A DNA stretch of 64,000 nt from Rheinheimera faecalis (GTDB lineage: Bacteria > Pseudomonadota > Gammaproteobacteria > Enterobacterales > Alteromonadaceae). The notes beneath the pieces were generated by a model. The model saw only the letters and a program-made list of their open reading frames with translations. It had not been told where the DNA came from and ran no database searches. The stretch lies in NCBI RefSeq assembly GCF_021290965.1, contig NZ_JAJOYT010000002.1, positions 1 to 64,000 on the forward strand, given 5' to 3'. Positions 1 to 8,613 of this stretch are shown piece by piece (the first letter of the stretch is position 1; each line of letters begins with the position of its first letter). A program made the position numbers and the translations under genes.

Positions 1-17
1 TCGTCGCTGCGCTCCAA

Positions 18-113
18 TGTTCACAAAACGGCAGGATAGCCGTTTTGCACAGCTTTAGCTGCCGAAGGCGAACATCATGGACGATGTGAGTGAAAAACAT
101 TCCAGATGTTTTT
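18..113. repeat. Structured intergenic repeat, copy 1 (multi-hairpin)
   Basis: The element folds as a row of hairpins: a perfect 9-bp stem at 24-32/39-47, a short CAGC/GCTG hairpin near 50-61, a small GCC-GAA-GGC hairpin, a CATC/GATG hairpin, and a perfect 8-bp stem at 93-100/106-113. A second copy lies at 26347-26442. The central part from GCCGAAGGCG to GATGTGAGTGA is identical in both, while the outer stems differ in sequence yet still pair perfectly. It sits beyond the 3' end of the gntR-like gene and carries no reading frame. It could be an RNA, a REP/MITE-like element or a protein-binding site; the active strand is unknown. Confidence 0.75.
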
Positions 114-155
114 GTATGTTTGAGGATACAAATATCTAGGGCTGACCTTGAGGAA

Positions 156-1157
156 TTAAGTCGAAGCCCTTTCCACTATACGATAACCCACATCTATAGG
201 TGGCTTATGGGTTTTGTCCTGTCCTGAGGCTGTCATCAGTAATTCAACAGCTTGCTGGCCCATCTCAAAACGAGGTGAGGCGACGCTGGTTATGGCGGGT
301 TCGACCAAAGCTGAAGCTTCTAAATCGTTAAAACCACAAATGGCAATATCTGCCGGTACTTTCAGGTTCATTCGTTTGGTTTCAAACAAAGCACCCAAGG
401 CCAAATCGTCATTACAGCAGAACACTGCATCACACTGGCCTTGAGATTCTGCCATCACAGCCTGCAATAACTGACCACCTAAACGTATGGATGAAGACTG
501 AGTGGTAGTGACCACATAACTCTGACAAGGCTGTTTAAAATCCGCTATCGCCTTTTTAAAACCAGCTAACCTTTGCTGAGTACGGGTATCCATGCGGGCA
601 CCCAAAAAGCCCAGTTTGCGATAGCCTTTTTGCAGTAAATGCCTGGTGATATCCACCCCTGCATTAAAGTGCGAAAAACCAATATTCATATCAATAGGGC
701 AGTCGCTGAGTTCCATCAGCTGCACTATAGGAATCCCTGATTGCTGCAGTAATTTGCGGGCGTAATCGGTTTGATCTGTGCCGGTTAAAATAAAACCTTC
801 AGGCGACTGACTCAGTAAAGTAGCGATCAGTTTTTCTTCTTCCAATGGCGAATAATGGCAATCGCCTAATACCACCTGCAGATGGTGTTGTTTCACAGCA
901 CTATAAATACCCTGCAGTACATCATTAAAAACTATGTTAGATAATGATGGAATGATAACCGCTATCACACCTGAACGACGGGAAGCCAAAGCACTGGCGG
1001 CATGGTTACGGATATAACCAATTTCATGCACTGCCTGTTCAACTTTTGCCCGCAGTTTTTCTGATACTTTATCCGGATTGCTAAGCACGCGGGACACCGT
1101 AATAGCGCTGACACCTGCTACTTTAGCCACATCTTTCAGGTTAGGTTTTTTATTCAT
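156..1157 (-). CDS. gntR: LacI-family transcriptional repressor, GntR-like
   Basis: This is a LacI/GalR-type regulator of 333 residues. An N-terminal helix-turn-helix (LKDVAKVAGVSAITVSRVL) is followed by a periplasmic-binding-protein-like sensor domain. The sensor resembles Escherichia coli GntR in stretches such as NIGFSHFNAG, GFLGARMDTRTQQR and AVFCCNDDLALGA. The ATG at 1157 is preferred over an upstream in-frame start at 1187, because it has a purine-rich AAAGAGA site about 8 nt upstream and the domain begins right after it. The gene diverges from a gluconokinase gene, and a GntR-like palindrome lies between the two. It probably represses the downstream sugar-acid cluster and is released by gluconate or a related ligand; the ligand is inferred. 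Confidence 0.85.
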   Translation of the reverse strand: MNKKPNLKDVAKVAGVSAITVSRVLSNPDKVSEKLRAKVEQAVHEIGYIRNHAASALASRRSGVIAVIIPSLSNIVFNDVLQGIYSAVKQHHLQVVLGDCHYSPLEEEKLIATLLSQSPEGFILTGTDQTDYARKLLQQSGIPIVQLMELSDCPIDMNIGFSHFNAGVDITRHLLQKGYRKLGFLGARMDTRTQQRLAGFKKAIADFKQPCQSYVVTTTQSSSIRLGGQLLQAVMAESQGQCDAVFCCNDDLALGALFETKRMNLKVPADIAICGFNDLEASALVEPAITSVASPRFEMGQQAVELLMTASGQDKTHKPPIDVGYRIVERAST

Positions 1158-1213
1158 CGCACCATTCTCTTTATTTTTAAAAAACAATAACTGAAAGCTC
1201 AGTTTGAGTCAAA

Positions 1214-1229
1214 ATGGTTGCGCTATCAT
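1214..1229. promoter_or_regulatory. Candidate GntR operator
   Basis: ATGGTTGCGCTATCAT is an imperfect 16-bp palindrome with half-sites ATGGTTGC and ATGATAGC and a central CG-type step typical of LacI-family operators. It has the same length and ATG...CAT ends as GntR operators known from enterobacteria. It lies between the divergent regulator and gluconokinase genes, next to promoter-like sequence (TTGAGT at 1204), so binding would block transcription. Assignment is by position and similarity only. Confidence 0.5.
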
Positions 1230-1282
1230 TTTATCTGAATTAAGCTGAGACCACATTTTTACAGTAGGTGTGATCGTATCTG

Positions 1283-1834
1283 ATGCAACAGGATCTAACA
1301 GCTCAGAAGCAGGCAAGCAGTACAACAAAAAACCAAAGTCTGATCATTATGGGTGTAGCCGGTAGCGGCAAATCTACGCTGGCTTTGCGCCTTGCAGAGC
1401 AGCTGGGCTGGCATTATCTCGAAGGTGATGATTTCCATAGCCTGGAAGCCAAACAGATGATGGCGTCAGGCACTCCTATTACCAGTGAGATGCGTGACCA
1501 ATGGGTCGGCCGTTTATGTGCAGCATTACAAGAGTGCGCAGCCAAACAACTGCCCGTGGTATTAAGTTATTCAGGTTTAATCCGTAAGCATCGTGAGCGT
1601 ATTCGTCAGGCGGCTTCCAACCCACAGTTCATTTATTTACAAGGCAGTGTTGAATTGCTGGCCGAACGACTGGCGCAGCGACAAAACCATTTTATGCCTG
1701 TGTCTATGCTGCAAAGCCAGTTGGCGACTATGGAATCGGTAGAGCAGGAAGCTGACGTGTTGTGTCTGGATATCAGCCAAAGCGTCAACGAACTGATGCT
1801 GCCAGTCATTTTAAAAATAGAACAACGACTATAA
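1283..1834 (+). CDS. gntK: Gluconokinase
   Basis: A P-loop kinase that phosphorylates D-gluconate to 6-phosphogluconate with ATP, feeding the Entner-Doudoroff and pentose phosphate routes. The Walker A motif GVAGSGKS is at residues 24-31, followed by the family motif LEGDDFHSLEAKQMMASGTPIT and an SYSGLIRKHRERIR stretch. At 183 residues it matches the small thermoresistant GntK type, with about 18 extra N-terminal residues. It is the first gene of a plus-strand cluster with a GPH transporter and a GH94 phosphorylase, consistent with gluconate arising from phosphorolysis of an aldonic disaccharide. An in-frame stop at 1271 rules out longer starts. Confidence 0.9.
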   Translation: MQQDLTAQKQASSTTKNQSLIIMGVAGSGKSTLALRLAEQLGWHYLEGDDFHSLEAKQMMASGTPITSEMRDQWVGRLCAALQECAAKQLPVVLSYSGLIRKHRERIRQAASNPQFIYLQGSVELLAERLAQRQNHFMPVSMLQSQLATMESVEQEADVLCLDISQSVNELMLPVILKIEQRL

Positions 1835-1921
1835 CAAGCGATCACGACTGGCCATCAGTGGCTGGCGCATGATCAATCAAATCTGCGAATCAAAACAACA
1901 GAACAACGACAGGGTGACAAA

Positions 1922-3319
1922 GTGACAACAGAAACTGCGGTACCTCAAGACAGGCTAAAGCTGAGTGAAAAACTCGGCTATGGCGTGGGCGATATGGGCT
2001 TTAACTTCTACTGGGCCAATATCTCCGCCTTTTTATTAATTTTTTATACCGATGTGTTTGGTATTTCAGCTGCTGCTGCCGGCACCATGATGCTGATCAC
2101 TAAAATCATCGATGCGTTTACCGACCCAATGATGGGTGCTATAGCGGACAGAACCAAAACCCGGATGGGCAAATTCAGACCCTATTTGTTGTGGTTGGCT
2201 TTGCCTTTAGCTGGTGCTGGTGTATTAACTTACAGCACGCCAGACTTAGGCCCAGGCGGTAAACTGGTATGGGCTTATTGTACTTATAGCCTGCTGATGC
2301 TGACCTACACCGCCATTAATATTCCTTATTCAGCTTTGTCTGGTGTGATGACCCGCAATAGCCAGGACAGAACCACTTTAGTTAGCTTCCGTTTTATCGG
2401 CGGTTTTACCGGCGGTATTCTGGTGACTTATTTAACCCCTAAGCTAGTGGTGTTATTAGGCCAGGGTGATGAAGTGTTAGGTTGGCAGCTGACTATGGGC
2501 GTCTTTGGTATAGCTGCTGCTTTGCTGTTTTTATTTACTTTTGCCAGCACCAAAGAGCGTATTCAGCCTGTTAGTGAAACCAACAATGCCGTGAAACAGG
2601 ATTTGCTCGATTTAAAAAACAACAAACCCTGGCTGGTGCTGTTTAGTCTGGCGCTGATCATTATGATCACTATCACCATGCGCGCCAGCAGTGGTACTTA
2701 TTACTTTAAATACTATGTAGAGCGGCCTGAGCTGGTCGGCGAGTTTTTATCCTCTTACATGCTGGCTTTGGCTTTAGGCGCGGCATCTACGCCTTTAATG
2801 ACCAAGTTTATGGATAAAAAGCCGCTGATGATGCTGCTGATGAGCCTGGCCGGATTATTCTCTATCAGCTTGTTTTTTGTTCCAGCCGATCAGATAGGTT
2901 TAATTTTTGCCATCAACCTGGCTATAGGTTTTGTGTTAGGACCTAAATCGCCACTGGCTTTTTCTATGTATGCCGACACCGCAGATTACAACGAATGGCG
3001 CACTGGCCGTCGTGCTACAGCTATGACCTTTTCAGCCGCTACCTTTTCGCAAAAACTCGGCGGTGCTATTGCCTCTGCTGTGATTGGCTGGTTATTAGCG
3101 CTGATAGGTTATGTCGCCAACACTGAACAAAGTGCGGGCTCACAAATGGGTATTTTGTTAATGGTATCGGTGATCCCTGGCTTAGTGGCCTTTTTGGCAG
3201 CTTTTGTCATGCGCTTTTACCATTTAGATGAAAAACAATTGCTGACTATTCAACAGGAACTGGATCAGCGCAAAACAGCACCTTCAAACAAAGCGGCAGT
3301 AGTCGGAGTGTCGGAGTAA
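1922..3319 (+). CDS. GPH-family sugar:cation symporter (MFS)
   Basis: A 465-residue inner-membrane carrier of the glycoside-pentoside-hexuronide:cation symporter family (MelB/XynB-like), with about 12 hydrophobic segments. The N-terminus carries the family signature [16 protein letters not shown], then [20 protein letters not shown] and a [11 protein letters not shown] loop; NIPYSAL and [16 protein letters not shown] follow in later loops. Translation starts at GTG 1922, preceded by AGGGTGA. Only 2 bp separate its stop from the GH94 gene, so the two are translationally coupled. The substrate is unproven; the neighbours suggest cellobionic acid or a related glucoside. Confidence 0.85.
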   Translation: MTTETAVPQDRLKLSEKLGYGVGDMGFNFYWANISAFLLIFYTDVFGISAAAAGTMMLITKIIDAFTDPMMGAIADRTKTRMGKFRPYLLWLALPLAGAGVLTYSTPDLGPGGKLVWAYCTYSLLMLTYTAINIPYSALSGVMTRNSQDRTTLVSFRFIGGFTGGILVTYLTPKLVVLLGQGDEVLGWQLTMGVFGIAAALLFLFTFASTKERIQPVSETNNAVKQDLLDLKNNKPWLVLFSLALIIMITITMRASSGTYYFKYYVERPELVGEFLSSYMLALALGAASTPLMTKFMDKKPLMMLLMSLAGLFSISLFFVPADQIGLIFAINLAIGFVLGPKSPLAFSMYADTADYNEWRTGRRATAMTFSAATFSQKLGGAIASAVIGWLLALIGYVANTEQSAGSQMGILLMVSVIPGLVAFLAAFVMRFYHLDEKQLLTIQQELDQRKTAPSNKAAVVGVSE

Positions 3320-3321
3320 CT

Positions 3322-5697
3322 ATGAAGAAGTTGATGCAAGCCACAGAAAACGGCCAGCGTTATGAATTGTACAGCGCCACTGCGATGCCACAGGCTGCGG
3401 GCTTTTTATGGAACAAGGTCATGATGATCCAGCAAAACTGCCGTGGTTATGCCACAGCGCAGTTTATGCAGCCAGAGCCAGCCAAATATGCCCATGCGCC
3501 AAACTTAGAAGCTAAGACTTTTATGCAGCCGGAGCAGCCGTATTACGCTCATCATCCGGGTCGTTTTGTTTATATCAAAGATGAAAACAGCGGTGAAATC
3601 TGGTCTGTGCCTTACGAGCCGGTGCGCAAAGAAGCCCAAAACTTTGTGTTTTCAGCAGGCCAGTCGGATATCCGCTGGCAGCTGACGCTGGACTGTGGTT
3701 TAACTGTAGAGTGGTTATTAACCTTAACTCCGGATCAACCGCTGGAGTTATGGCAGCTAACAGTACGCAACGATTCAAATCAGAACCGTTCCTTAAGCCT
3801 GTATCCGTATTTCCCGGTCGGTTATATGTCCTGGATGAACCAGTCTGGCCGTTATGATGCTGATTTAAAAGCCATTATCTGCTCATCAGTGACGCCTTAT
3901 CAAAAGTATCCGGATTACTTTAAAAACAAGTTCTTAAAAGACAAAACCTTCTTATTGGCCGAGCGCACACCGGATTTCTGGGAAGTGAACCAGCAACATT
4001 TCGAAGGGCAGGGCGGTTTACATGCGCCTTCTGCAGTGCAACAGCCGTTTTTAGCTTGTGGTGATTCAGATTACGAAACGCCAGCTTGTGTGATGCAATA
4101 CAGACTGTCTTTAGCCAAAGGCCAGACAGAGCAATACCGTTTTGTGTTTGGTCCGGCTTATGACAAATCAGAAGTTGCGCAAATTCGTCAGCAAGTGTTT
4201 GGTACGCCAGAGAGCTTCGGCCAAATTCAGCAGGCTTATGCCGCTTATGTAGCCCAGGCTGTGCCTTGTCTGGAAATCGACACTCCGGACCAGGAGCTGA
4301 ATAACTATGTGAACCACTGGCTGGCGCGTCAGGTGTATTACCATGGCGATGTGAACCGCTTAACCACAGATCCGCAAACCCGTAATTACCTGCAGGATAA
4401 TATGGGCATGAGCTATCTGGCTCCTGCTGTGGCACGTCAGGCTTTTTTAACGGCTTTATCGCAGCAGCATCTGTCGGGCGAAATGCCAGACGGTATCTTG
4501 TTGCACAAAGACGCCGAACTGAAATATATCAATCAGGTGCCTCATACCGACCAATGTGTCTGGTTACCTGTTTGTATCAGTGCTTATCTGGCTGAAACCA
4601 ATGACTATGCGCTTTTAAGCGAAAAAGTAGCCTACAAAGATTCTGCCGAGCAACACACTGTGGCTGAACATATCCACCGTGCTATGGGCTGGTTATGGCT
4701 GAAAAAAGATGAACGTTGCTTAAGTTATATCGAGCAGGGCGACTGGTGTGACCCAATGAATATGGTGGGTTACAAAGGCAAAGGTGTATCGGGTTGGTTG
4801 AGCTTAGCTGCAGCTTATGCACTGAATGTTTGGGCGCAAATTTGCCGTGATTTAAATTTTGACGAACAAGCCGCTTTGTATCAGCAACAGGCCAGTGAAT
4901 TTAATGCCGCCGTTAATAAGTATTTATGGGATGGCAACTGGTATGGCCGTGGTATCACAGACGAGAACCTGGTGTTTGGTATCAGCAAAGATACCGAAGG
5001 CCGTATTTATCTGAACCCACAAAGCTGGGCATTATTGAGTGGTGCCGCCAACAGCGAACAACAGCAGCAACTGTTAAAAGCTGTAGAGCAGCAATTGCAT
5101 ACGCCTTATGGTCCGCAAATGCTGGCGCCTGCTTATACAGCCATGCGTGAAGACGTGGGCCGTGTTACCCAGAAATATCCGGGTTCGGCAGAAAACGGCT
5201 CAGTCTATAACCACGCCGCAGCTTTTTATCTGTTTGCTTTGTATCAGGTGAATCAAGCCGACAAAGCCTATCAGGTATTAAAACAAATGCTGCCGTCTGA
5301 CGATCCACAGGATCAGTTACAACGTGGCCAGTTGCCGGTATTTATTCCAAATTATTACCGTGGCGCTTACCAGACGTTACCGCGCACTGCAGGTCGTTCC
5401 AGCCAACTGTTTAATACAGGCACTGTGCACTGGGTATATCGTTGTTTAGTCGAAGGTTTGTTTGGCGTGAAGGGCGATCAACAAGGTTTAACTTTGGCGC
5501 CTCAACTGCCGGCTAGTTGGAGCAAAGCCTCTGTGTTACGCCGTTTCCGTGGCGCAGACTTCCATATCCGTTTTGAACGTGTTGCTGGTGTCAAAGCTCC
5601 AACACTCTGGCTGGATGGTGTGCAGCAGGCGGAGTTGGCGGTACGTAATATCACAGCAGGCCAAAGTTATCAGTTGCTGGTGCAATTGCCGCTTTAA
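3322..5697 (+). CDS. GH94 family phosphorylase, probable cellobionic acid phosphorylase
   Basis: A 791-residue cytoplasmic glycoside phosphorylase of family GH94: an N-terminal beta-sandwich domain, then an (alpha/alpha)6 barrel. The segment [11 protein letters not shown] (D474-W-C-D477) matches the catalytic-acid region of the family. A nearby pair R614 and K618, in GRVTQKYPG, could bind a carboxylate. The gene is joined to a gluconokinase and a symporter. Known GH94 activities are on cellobiose, chitobiose, cyclic glucans, and cellobionic acid, which yields glucose-1-phosphate and gluconate; the last fits the kinase best. The specificity is inferred from context. The start has GGAG 7 nt upstream. 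Confidence 0.78.
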   Translation: MKKLMQATENGQRYELYSATAMPQAAGFLWNKVMMIQQNCRGYATAQFMQPEPAKYAHAPNLEAKTFMQPEQPYYAHHPGRFVYIKDENSGEIWSVPYEPVRKEAQNFVFSAGQSDIRWQLTLDCGLTVEWLLTLTPDQPLELWQLTVRNDSNQNRSLSLYPYFPVGYMSWMNQSGRYDADLKAIICSSVTPYQKYPDYFKNKFLKDKTFLLAERTPDFWEVNQQHFEGQGGLHAPSAVQQPFLACGDSDYETPACVMQYRLSLAKGQTEQYRFVFGPAYDKSEVAQIRQQVFGTPESFGQIQQAYAAYVAQAVPCLEIDTPDQELNNYVNHWLARQVYYHGDVNRLTTDPQTRNYLQDNMGMSYLAPAVARQAFLTALSQQHLSGEMPDGILLHKDAELKYINQVPHTDQCVWLPVCISAYLAETNDYALLSEKVAYKDSAEQHTVAEHIHRAMGWLWLKKDERCLSYIEQGDWCDPMNMVGYKGKGVSGWLSLAAAYALNVWAQICRDLNFDEQAALYQQQASEFNAAVNKYLWDGNWYGRGITDENLVFGISKDTEGRIYLNPQSWALLSGAANSEQQQQLLKAVEQQLHTPYGPQMLAPAYTAMREDVGRVTQKYPGSAENGSVYNHAAAFYLFALYQVNQADKAYQVLKQMLPSDDPQDQLQRGQLPVFIPNYYRGAYQTLPRTAGRSSQLFNTGTVHWVYRCLVEGLFGVKGDQQGLTLAPQLPASWSKASVLRRFRGADFHIRFERVAGVKAPTLWLDGVQQAELAVRNITAGQSYQLLVQLPL

Positions 5698-5765
5698 GGC
5701 AGTTCGCAAAGGCTGTTTGTTAAAAGCAGAGCTTTAAGGGAATAGGCTAAACAAAAGGTATAACT

Positions 5766-6758
5766 ATGATCCGTATAGGTTTATTAGGTGCCGCACGTAT
5801 TGCTGAGCGGGCTATTATTCAGCCCGCTGCTTTACGCCGTGATGTAGTCATAGCAGCAGTGGCTGCATCGAATCTTGAAAAAGCTCAGGCTTTTGCCCAG
5901 CAGTTTGATATAGAACTGGCTTTAGGCAGTTATGACGAGCTATTGGCCCGTGATGATATAGACCTGATTTACAACGCTTTACCGCCGTCTTTGCATGCCC
6001 AGTGGTCCATTAAAGCTCTGCTGCTTGGCAAACACGTCTTGTGCGAAAAACCTTTTGCAATGGATGTGGAAGAAGCCAAAGACATGGTGGCCACCGCAGA
6101 AATCAGTGGCCGTTTACTGATTGAAGGTTATCACTACCGTTTTCATCCGGTTTTTGCGGAAGTTCAGCGTTTAGTCGCCAGCGGCGAGCTTGGCACTATT
6201 CACACAGTGCGCAGCAATTTTTCAGTGCGTATTGCCGAAACACCAGGTTCTTTGCGTCATAACGTGCCTTTAGGTGGTGGTGCTTTAATGGATTTAGGCT
6301 GCTACCCACTGCACTGGTTACGCACTTTATTTGGCAGCACGCCAGAGATTTTATGGGCCGACGCCATTTGCCCTAAACCTCAGCTCGATAGCAGCTTCGA
6401 GCTTCGCCTGCAGTTCCCGAACGGCCCACTTTGCTATGTCGGCTGCTCGATGAGCGAACATTTAAACCGCCAACACGACGCTTATTTATGCCTCGAAGGC
6501 GACAAAGCCCAACTGGAAGTCTTTAACCTGGTCGCCCCACATCAGGGTCACCACTTACGACTCACCAAATACGGCGAAGCCCACGACTATCAAATGAACG
6601 GCGACTCCACCTACGACCACCAACTGGCGCATGTAGTCGCCTGCATCAAAGGCGAAACCAAGCCGCTGACAGGTGGCCGTGACGCAATCGACCAAATGCA
6701 ACTGATTGATGATGCGTATAAAGCTGCGGGTTTATTGCCCAGAGGGCTTTGTAAGTAG
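5766..6758 (+). CDS. Gfo/Idh/MocA family NAD(P)-dependent oxidoreductase
   Basis: A 330-residue dehydrogenase with an N-terminal Rossmann fold (GLLGAARIAERAI, residues 4-16), a HVLCEKPFA motif containing the EKP triplet typical of the family, and a C-terminal alpha/beta substrate domain. It belongs to the glucose-fructose oxidoreductase/inositol dehydrogenase superfamily. It follows the GH94 gene by 68 bp with an AAAAGG ribosome site and ends at a terminator, so it is probably the last gene of the sugar-acid operon. A role in oxidising or reducing a sugar of this pathway is plausible, but the substrate cannot be read from sequence. Confidence 0.8.
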   Translation: MIRIGLLGAARIAERAIIQPAALRRDVVIAAVAASNLEKAQAFAQQFDIELALGSYDELLARDDIDLIYNALPPSLHAQWSIKALLLGKHVLCEKPFAMDVEEAKDMVATAEISGRLLIEGYHYRFHPVFAEVQRLVASGELGTIHTVRSNFSVRIAETPGSLRHNVPLGGGALMDLGCYPLHWLRTLFGSTPEILWADAICPKPQLDSSFELRLQFPNGPLCYVGCSMSEHLNRQHDAYLCLEGDKAQLEVFNLVAPHQGHHLRLTKYGEAHDYQMNGDSTYDHQLAHVVACIKGETKPLTGGRDAIDQMQLIDDAYKAAGLLPRGLCK

Positions 6759-6783
6759 TTTTGGGTTTTACTGCTGAATTTGG

Positions 6784-6809
6784 AAGCCGCTTTTTATAGC
6801 GGCTTTTTG
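6784..6809 (+). terminator. Rho-independent terminator of the sugar-acid operon
   Basis: A 7-bp GC-rich stem (AAGCCGC at 6784-6790 with GCGGCTT at 6799-6805) is followed by a T-run. It lies 26 bp after the oxidoreductase stop codon. Confidence 0.8.
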
Positions 6810-6833
6810 TTGTCTGGTATTCTCGGGGTAACT

Positions 6834-6879
6834 GGGACTATATTCCTACTTAACTATAGTTTTATGGGAATATAGTCCC
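6834..6879. promoter_or_regulatory. Distal hipBA inverted repeat (operator pair 1)
   Basis: A perfect 13-bp inverted repeat, GGGACTATATTCC at 6834-6846 and GGAATATAGTCCC at 6867-6879, separated by 20 bp. The same half-sites recur at 6932-6974. The arms resemble HipB operators in having TAT-CC/GG-ATA ends. Since the right arm is followed by a T-rich run, it might also act as a hairpin in RNA. Confidence 0.6.
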
Positions 6880-6912
6880 ATTTTTATTTTACGAATCAGG
6901 CGCTACCTTGCA

Positions 6913-6941
6913 TTGAAATAAACCATAAACAGGACTATATT
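6913..6941 (+). promoter_or_regulatory. hipBA promoter
   Basis: TTGAAA at 6913-6918 and TATATT at 6936-6941 are separated by exactly 17 bp. The -10 box lies inside the operator arm at 6932-6944, the expected layout for autorepression by the antitoxin. Confidence 0.6.
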
Positions 6942-6974
6942 CCCTATATAGCTAAAATAAAGGGAATATAGTCC
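6932..6974. promoter_or_regulatory. Proximal hipBA inverted repeat (operator pair 2)
   Basis: GGACTATATTCCC at 6932-6944 and GGGAATATAGTCC at 6962-6974 form a 13-bp perfect inverted repeat with a 17-bp spacer. It repeats the half-sites of the pair 88-98 bp upstream and ends 17 bp before the hipB start codon. Probable HipB or HipAB binding site. Confidence 0.6.
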
Positions 6975-6991
6975 CATTTTGGATAGTTTTT

Positions 6992-7297
6992 ATGTCAAAG
7001 CGCGATATGCACAGAGTGTTATTTCCTAAGCAGCAAAAAATCCTCGCTACTTTTGGTGAAGACTTGCTGCTTGCGACCAGACGTCGTGGTTTTAATAAAC
7101 AAACCATCTGTGACAGAACAGGCTTTGATAACAAGACTGTCAGTAAAGTATTTGCCGGTGATCCAGGTGTATCCATAGGGGCCTATCTGAAGGTCATGGC
7201 AGTGCTGGGTATGGAAGACAATTTTGCTGAAGTGGCGGCACATGATGAAGTTGGGCTCAAACTGCAAAACATCCAGCTGTTGGTGCGCTCACGATGA
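6992..7297 (+). CDS. hipB: HipB-like antitoxin (HTH)
   Basis: A 101-residue protein with a central helix-turn-helix (RRRGFNKQTICDRTGFDNKTVSKVFAG), placed directly before a HipA kinase gene and overlapping it by 4 bp (ATGA). It should neutralise HipA and repress the operon through the inverted repeats just upstream. The N-terminal ~20 residues are basic and unlike E. coli HipB. The assignment rests on gene pairing and operator layout more than on strong sequence likeness. Confidence 0.75.
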   Translation: MSKRDMHRVLFPKQQKILATFGEDLLLATRRRGFNKQTICDRTGFDNKTVSKVFAGDPGVSIGAYLKVMAVLGMEDNFAEVAAHDEVGLKLQNIQLLVRSR

Positions 7298-8544
7298 ACC
7301 GAACTCTGGTAGACGTTTATGCAGCATGGATGCCGATAGCTGAGCCTTTACAGATAGGGCAACTGACTTTTGCTGAAACAACCAGAGGCGGCATTTTTAG
7401 TTTTGCCTACGACAAAAGTTTTCTTAGTTCTAAATATCGTCTGCAAATCGACCCGCTGTTAGCGTTGCATAGCGGTGAGCTTTATAACGACTTGCCCGAT
7501 CAAAATTTTCGTGCATTTTTAGACTCATCGCCAGACCGTTGGGGGCGTTTATTAATGCAACGACGGGCTGCGATTGAGCATCGCAAAGGCATTCGGGCTT
7601 CGGCCAGATTAACAGAGCTGGATTATCTGTTAGGTGTGCATGATTCCTATCGAATGGGTGGGATCCGCTTTAAAACTGGCGGATCGTCAGACTTTCTGGA
7701 CAACAACGCCGAGTTTGCTGCTCCACCTATTACATCACTCAGAGAGCTTGAATATGCTGCGATGAAAATTGAGCAGGATGGCAACATCGACAGTGACGAA
7801 TACTACCGCTGGTTAAAGATGTTAATTTCTCCAGGCTCATCATTGGGCGGAGCCAGACCCAAAGCTTGTGTGACTGATGCTGATAACAACCTTTGGATAG
7901 CCAAATTTCCTAATCAAAACGATAACTTCGACGTCGGTGCCTGGGAAATGTTGTGTCATGAACTTGCACTAGCCTCTGGCATTGATATGTTTCCCTGCAG
8001 CGTACAGCGCTTTTCTTCCAACCATCATACGTTTTTGACCAAACGCTTTGATCGGGTGGGTGACCAAAGAATTCACTTTTCCTCGGCCATGACGCAGCTG
8101 CAATACTATGATGGTGAACATTCAGCAGGAGCAAGCTACCTGGAAATCGCAGAGTTCCTGAGTAACAAAGGTGCTCAGACGAAAGCAGACCTTACTCAGT
8201 TATGGCGGCGAATAGTCTTTAATATTGCAGTGTCGAATACCGACGATCACTTACGAAACCACGGTTTTTTATTGACGGAAAAAGGCTGGAAACTTTCTCC
8301 GGCTTACGATTTAAACCCAAGCCATGACAAACAAGGTTTGCATCTGAACATTACCGACAACTCCAACGCCCTTGATTACCAGCTGGCTTTTGAAGTGAGA
8401 GATTTCTTCCGTTTAAGTGAGGCTGAAGCTACCGTTATTTATGACGAAGTACTCAGCAAAGTGAGGCACTGGCAAGCCGTGGCAACCAAACTGGGGATTA
8501 GCCGCAGTGAGCAAATTACTAAGCAAGGGGCGTTTAATCTTTAG
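7294..8544 (+). CDS. hipA: HipA-family serine/threonine kinase toxin
   Basis: A 416-residue HipA kinase. The glycine-rich loop SPGSSLGGARPK (residues 179-190) contains candidate autophosphorylated serines S182/S183 and lysine K190. The catalytic loop NTDDHLRN (315-322) supplies D317 and N322, and D339 in SPAYDLNPS is the metal-binding aspartate. All key residues are present, so the kinase should be active. E. coli HipA phosphorylates glutamyl-tRNA synthetase and causes growth arrest; the target here is unknown. It is coupled to the HipB-like antitoxin by a 4-bp overlap and stands at the left edge of the defence island. Confidence 0.9.
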   Translation: MNRTLVDVYAAWMPIAEPLQIGQLTFAETTRGGIFSFAYDKSFLSSKYRLQIDPLLALHSGELYNDLPDQNFRAFLDSSPDRWGRLLMQRRAAIEHRKGIRASARLTELDYLLGVHDSYRMGGIRFKTGGSSDFLDNNAEFAAPPITSLRELEYAAMKIEQDGNIDSDEYYRWLKMLISPGSSLGGARPKACVTDADNNLWIAKFPNQNDNFDVGAWEMLCHELALASGIDMFPCSVQRFSSNHHTFLTKRFDRVGDQRIHFSSAMTQLQYYDGEHSAGASYLEIAEFLSNKGAQTKADLTQLWRRIVFNIAVSNTDDHLRNHGFLLTEKGWKLSPAYDLNPSHDKQGLHLNITDNSNALDYQLAFEVRDFFRLSEAEATVIYDEVLSKVRHWQAVATKLGISRSEQITKQGAFNL

Positions 8545-8613
8545 CCCGTATTATTCAGGGTAGTGTTGTTTTGCTTTTATGGTTAACAGAGGAATAATTC
8601 AGAGCATATCAGG

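Noticed and set aside
3920-4435. Minus-strand 171-codon frame inside the GH94 gene
   Set aside because: It lies wholly within a well-supported gene, has no domain resemblance, and reflects codon bias on the opposite strand; the same holds for similar antisense frames in mrpA, hsdR, rpoN and murA.
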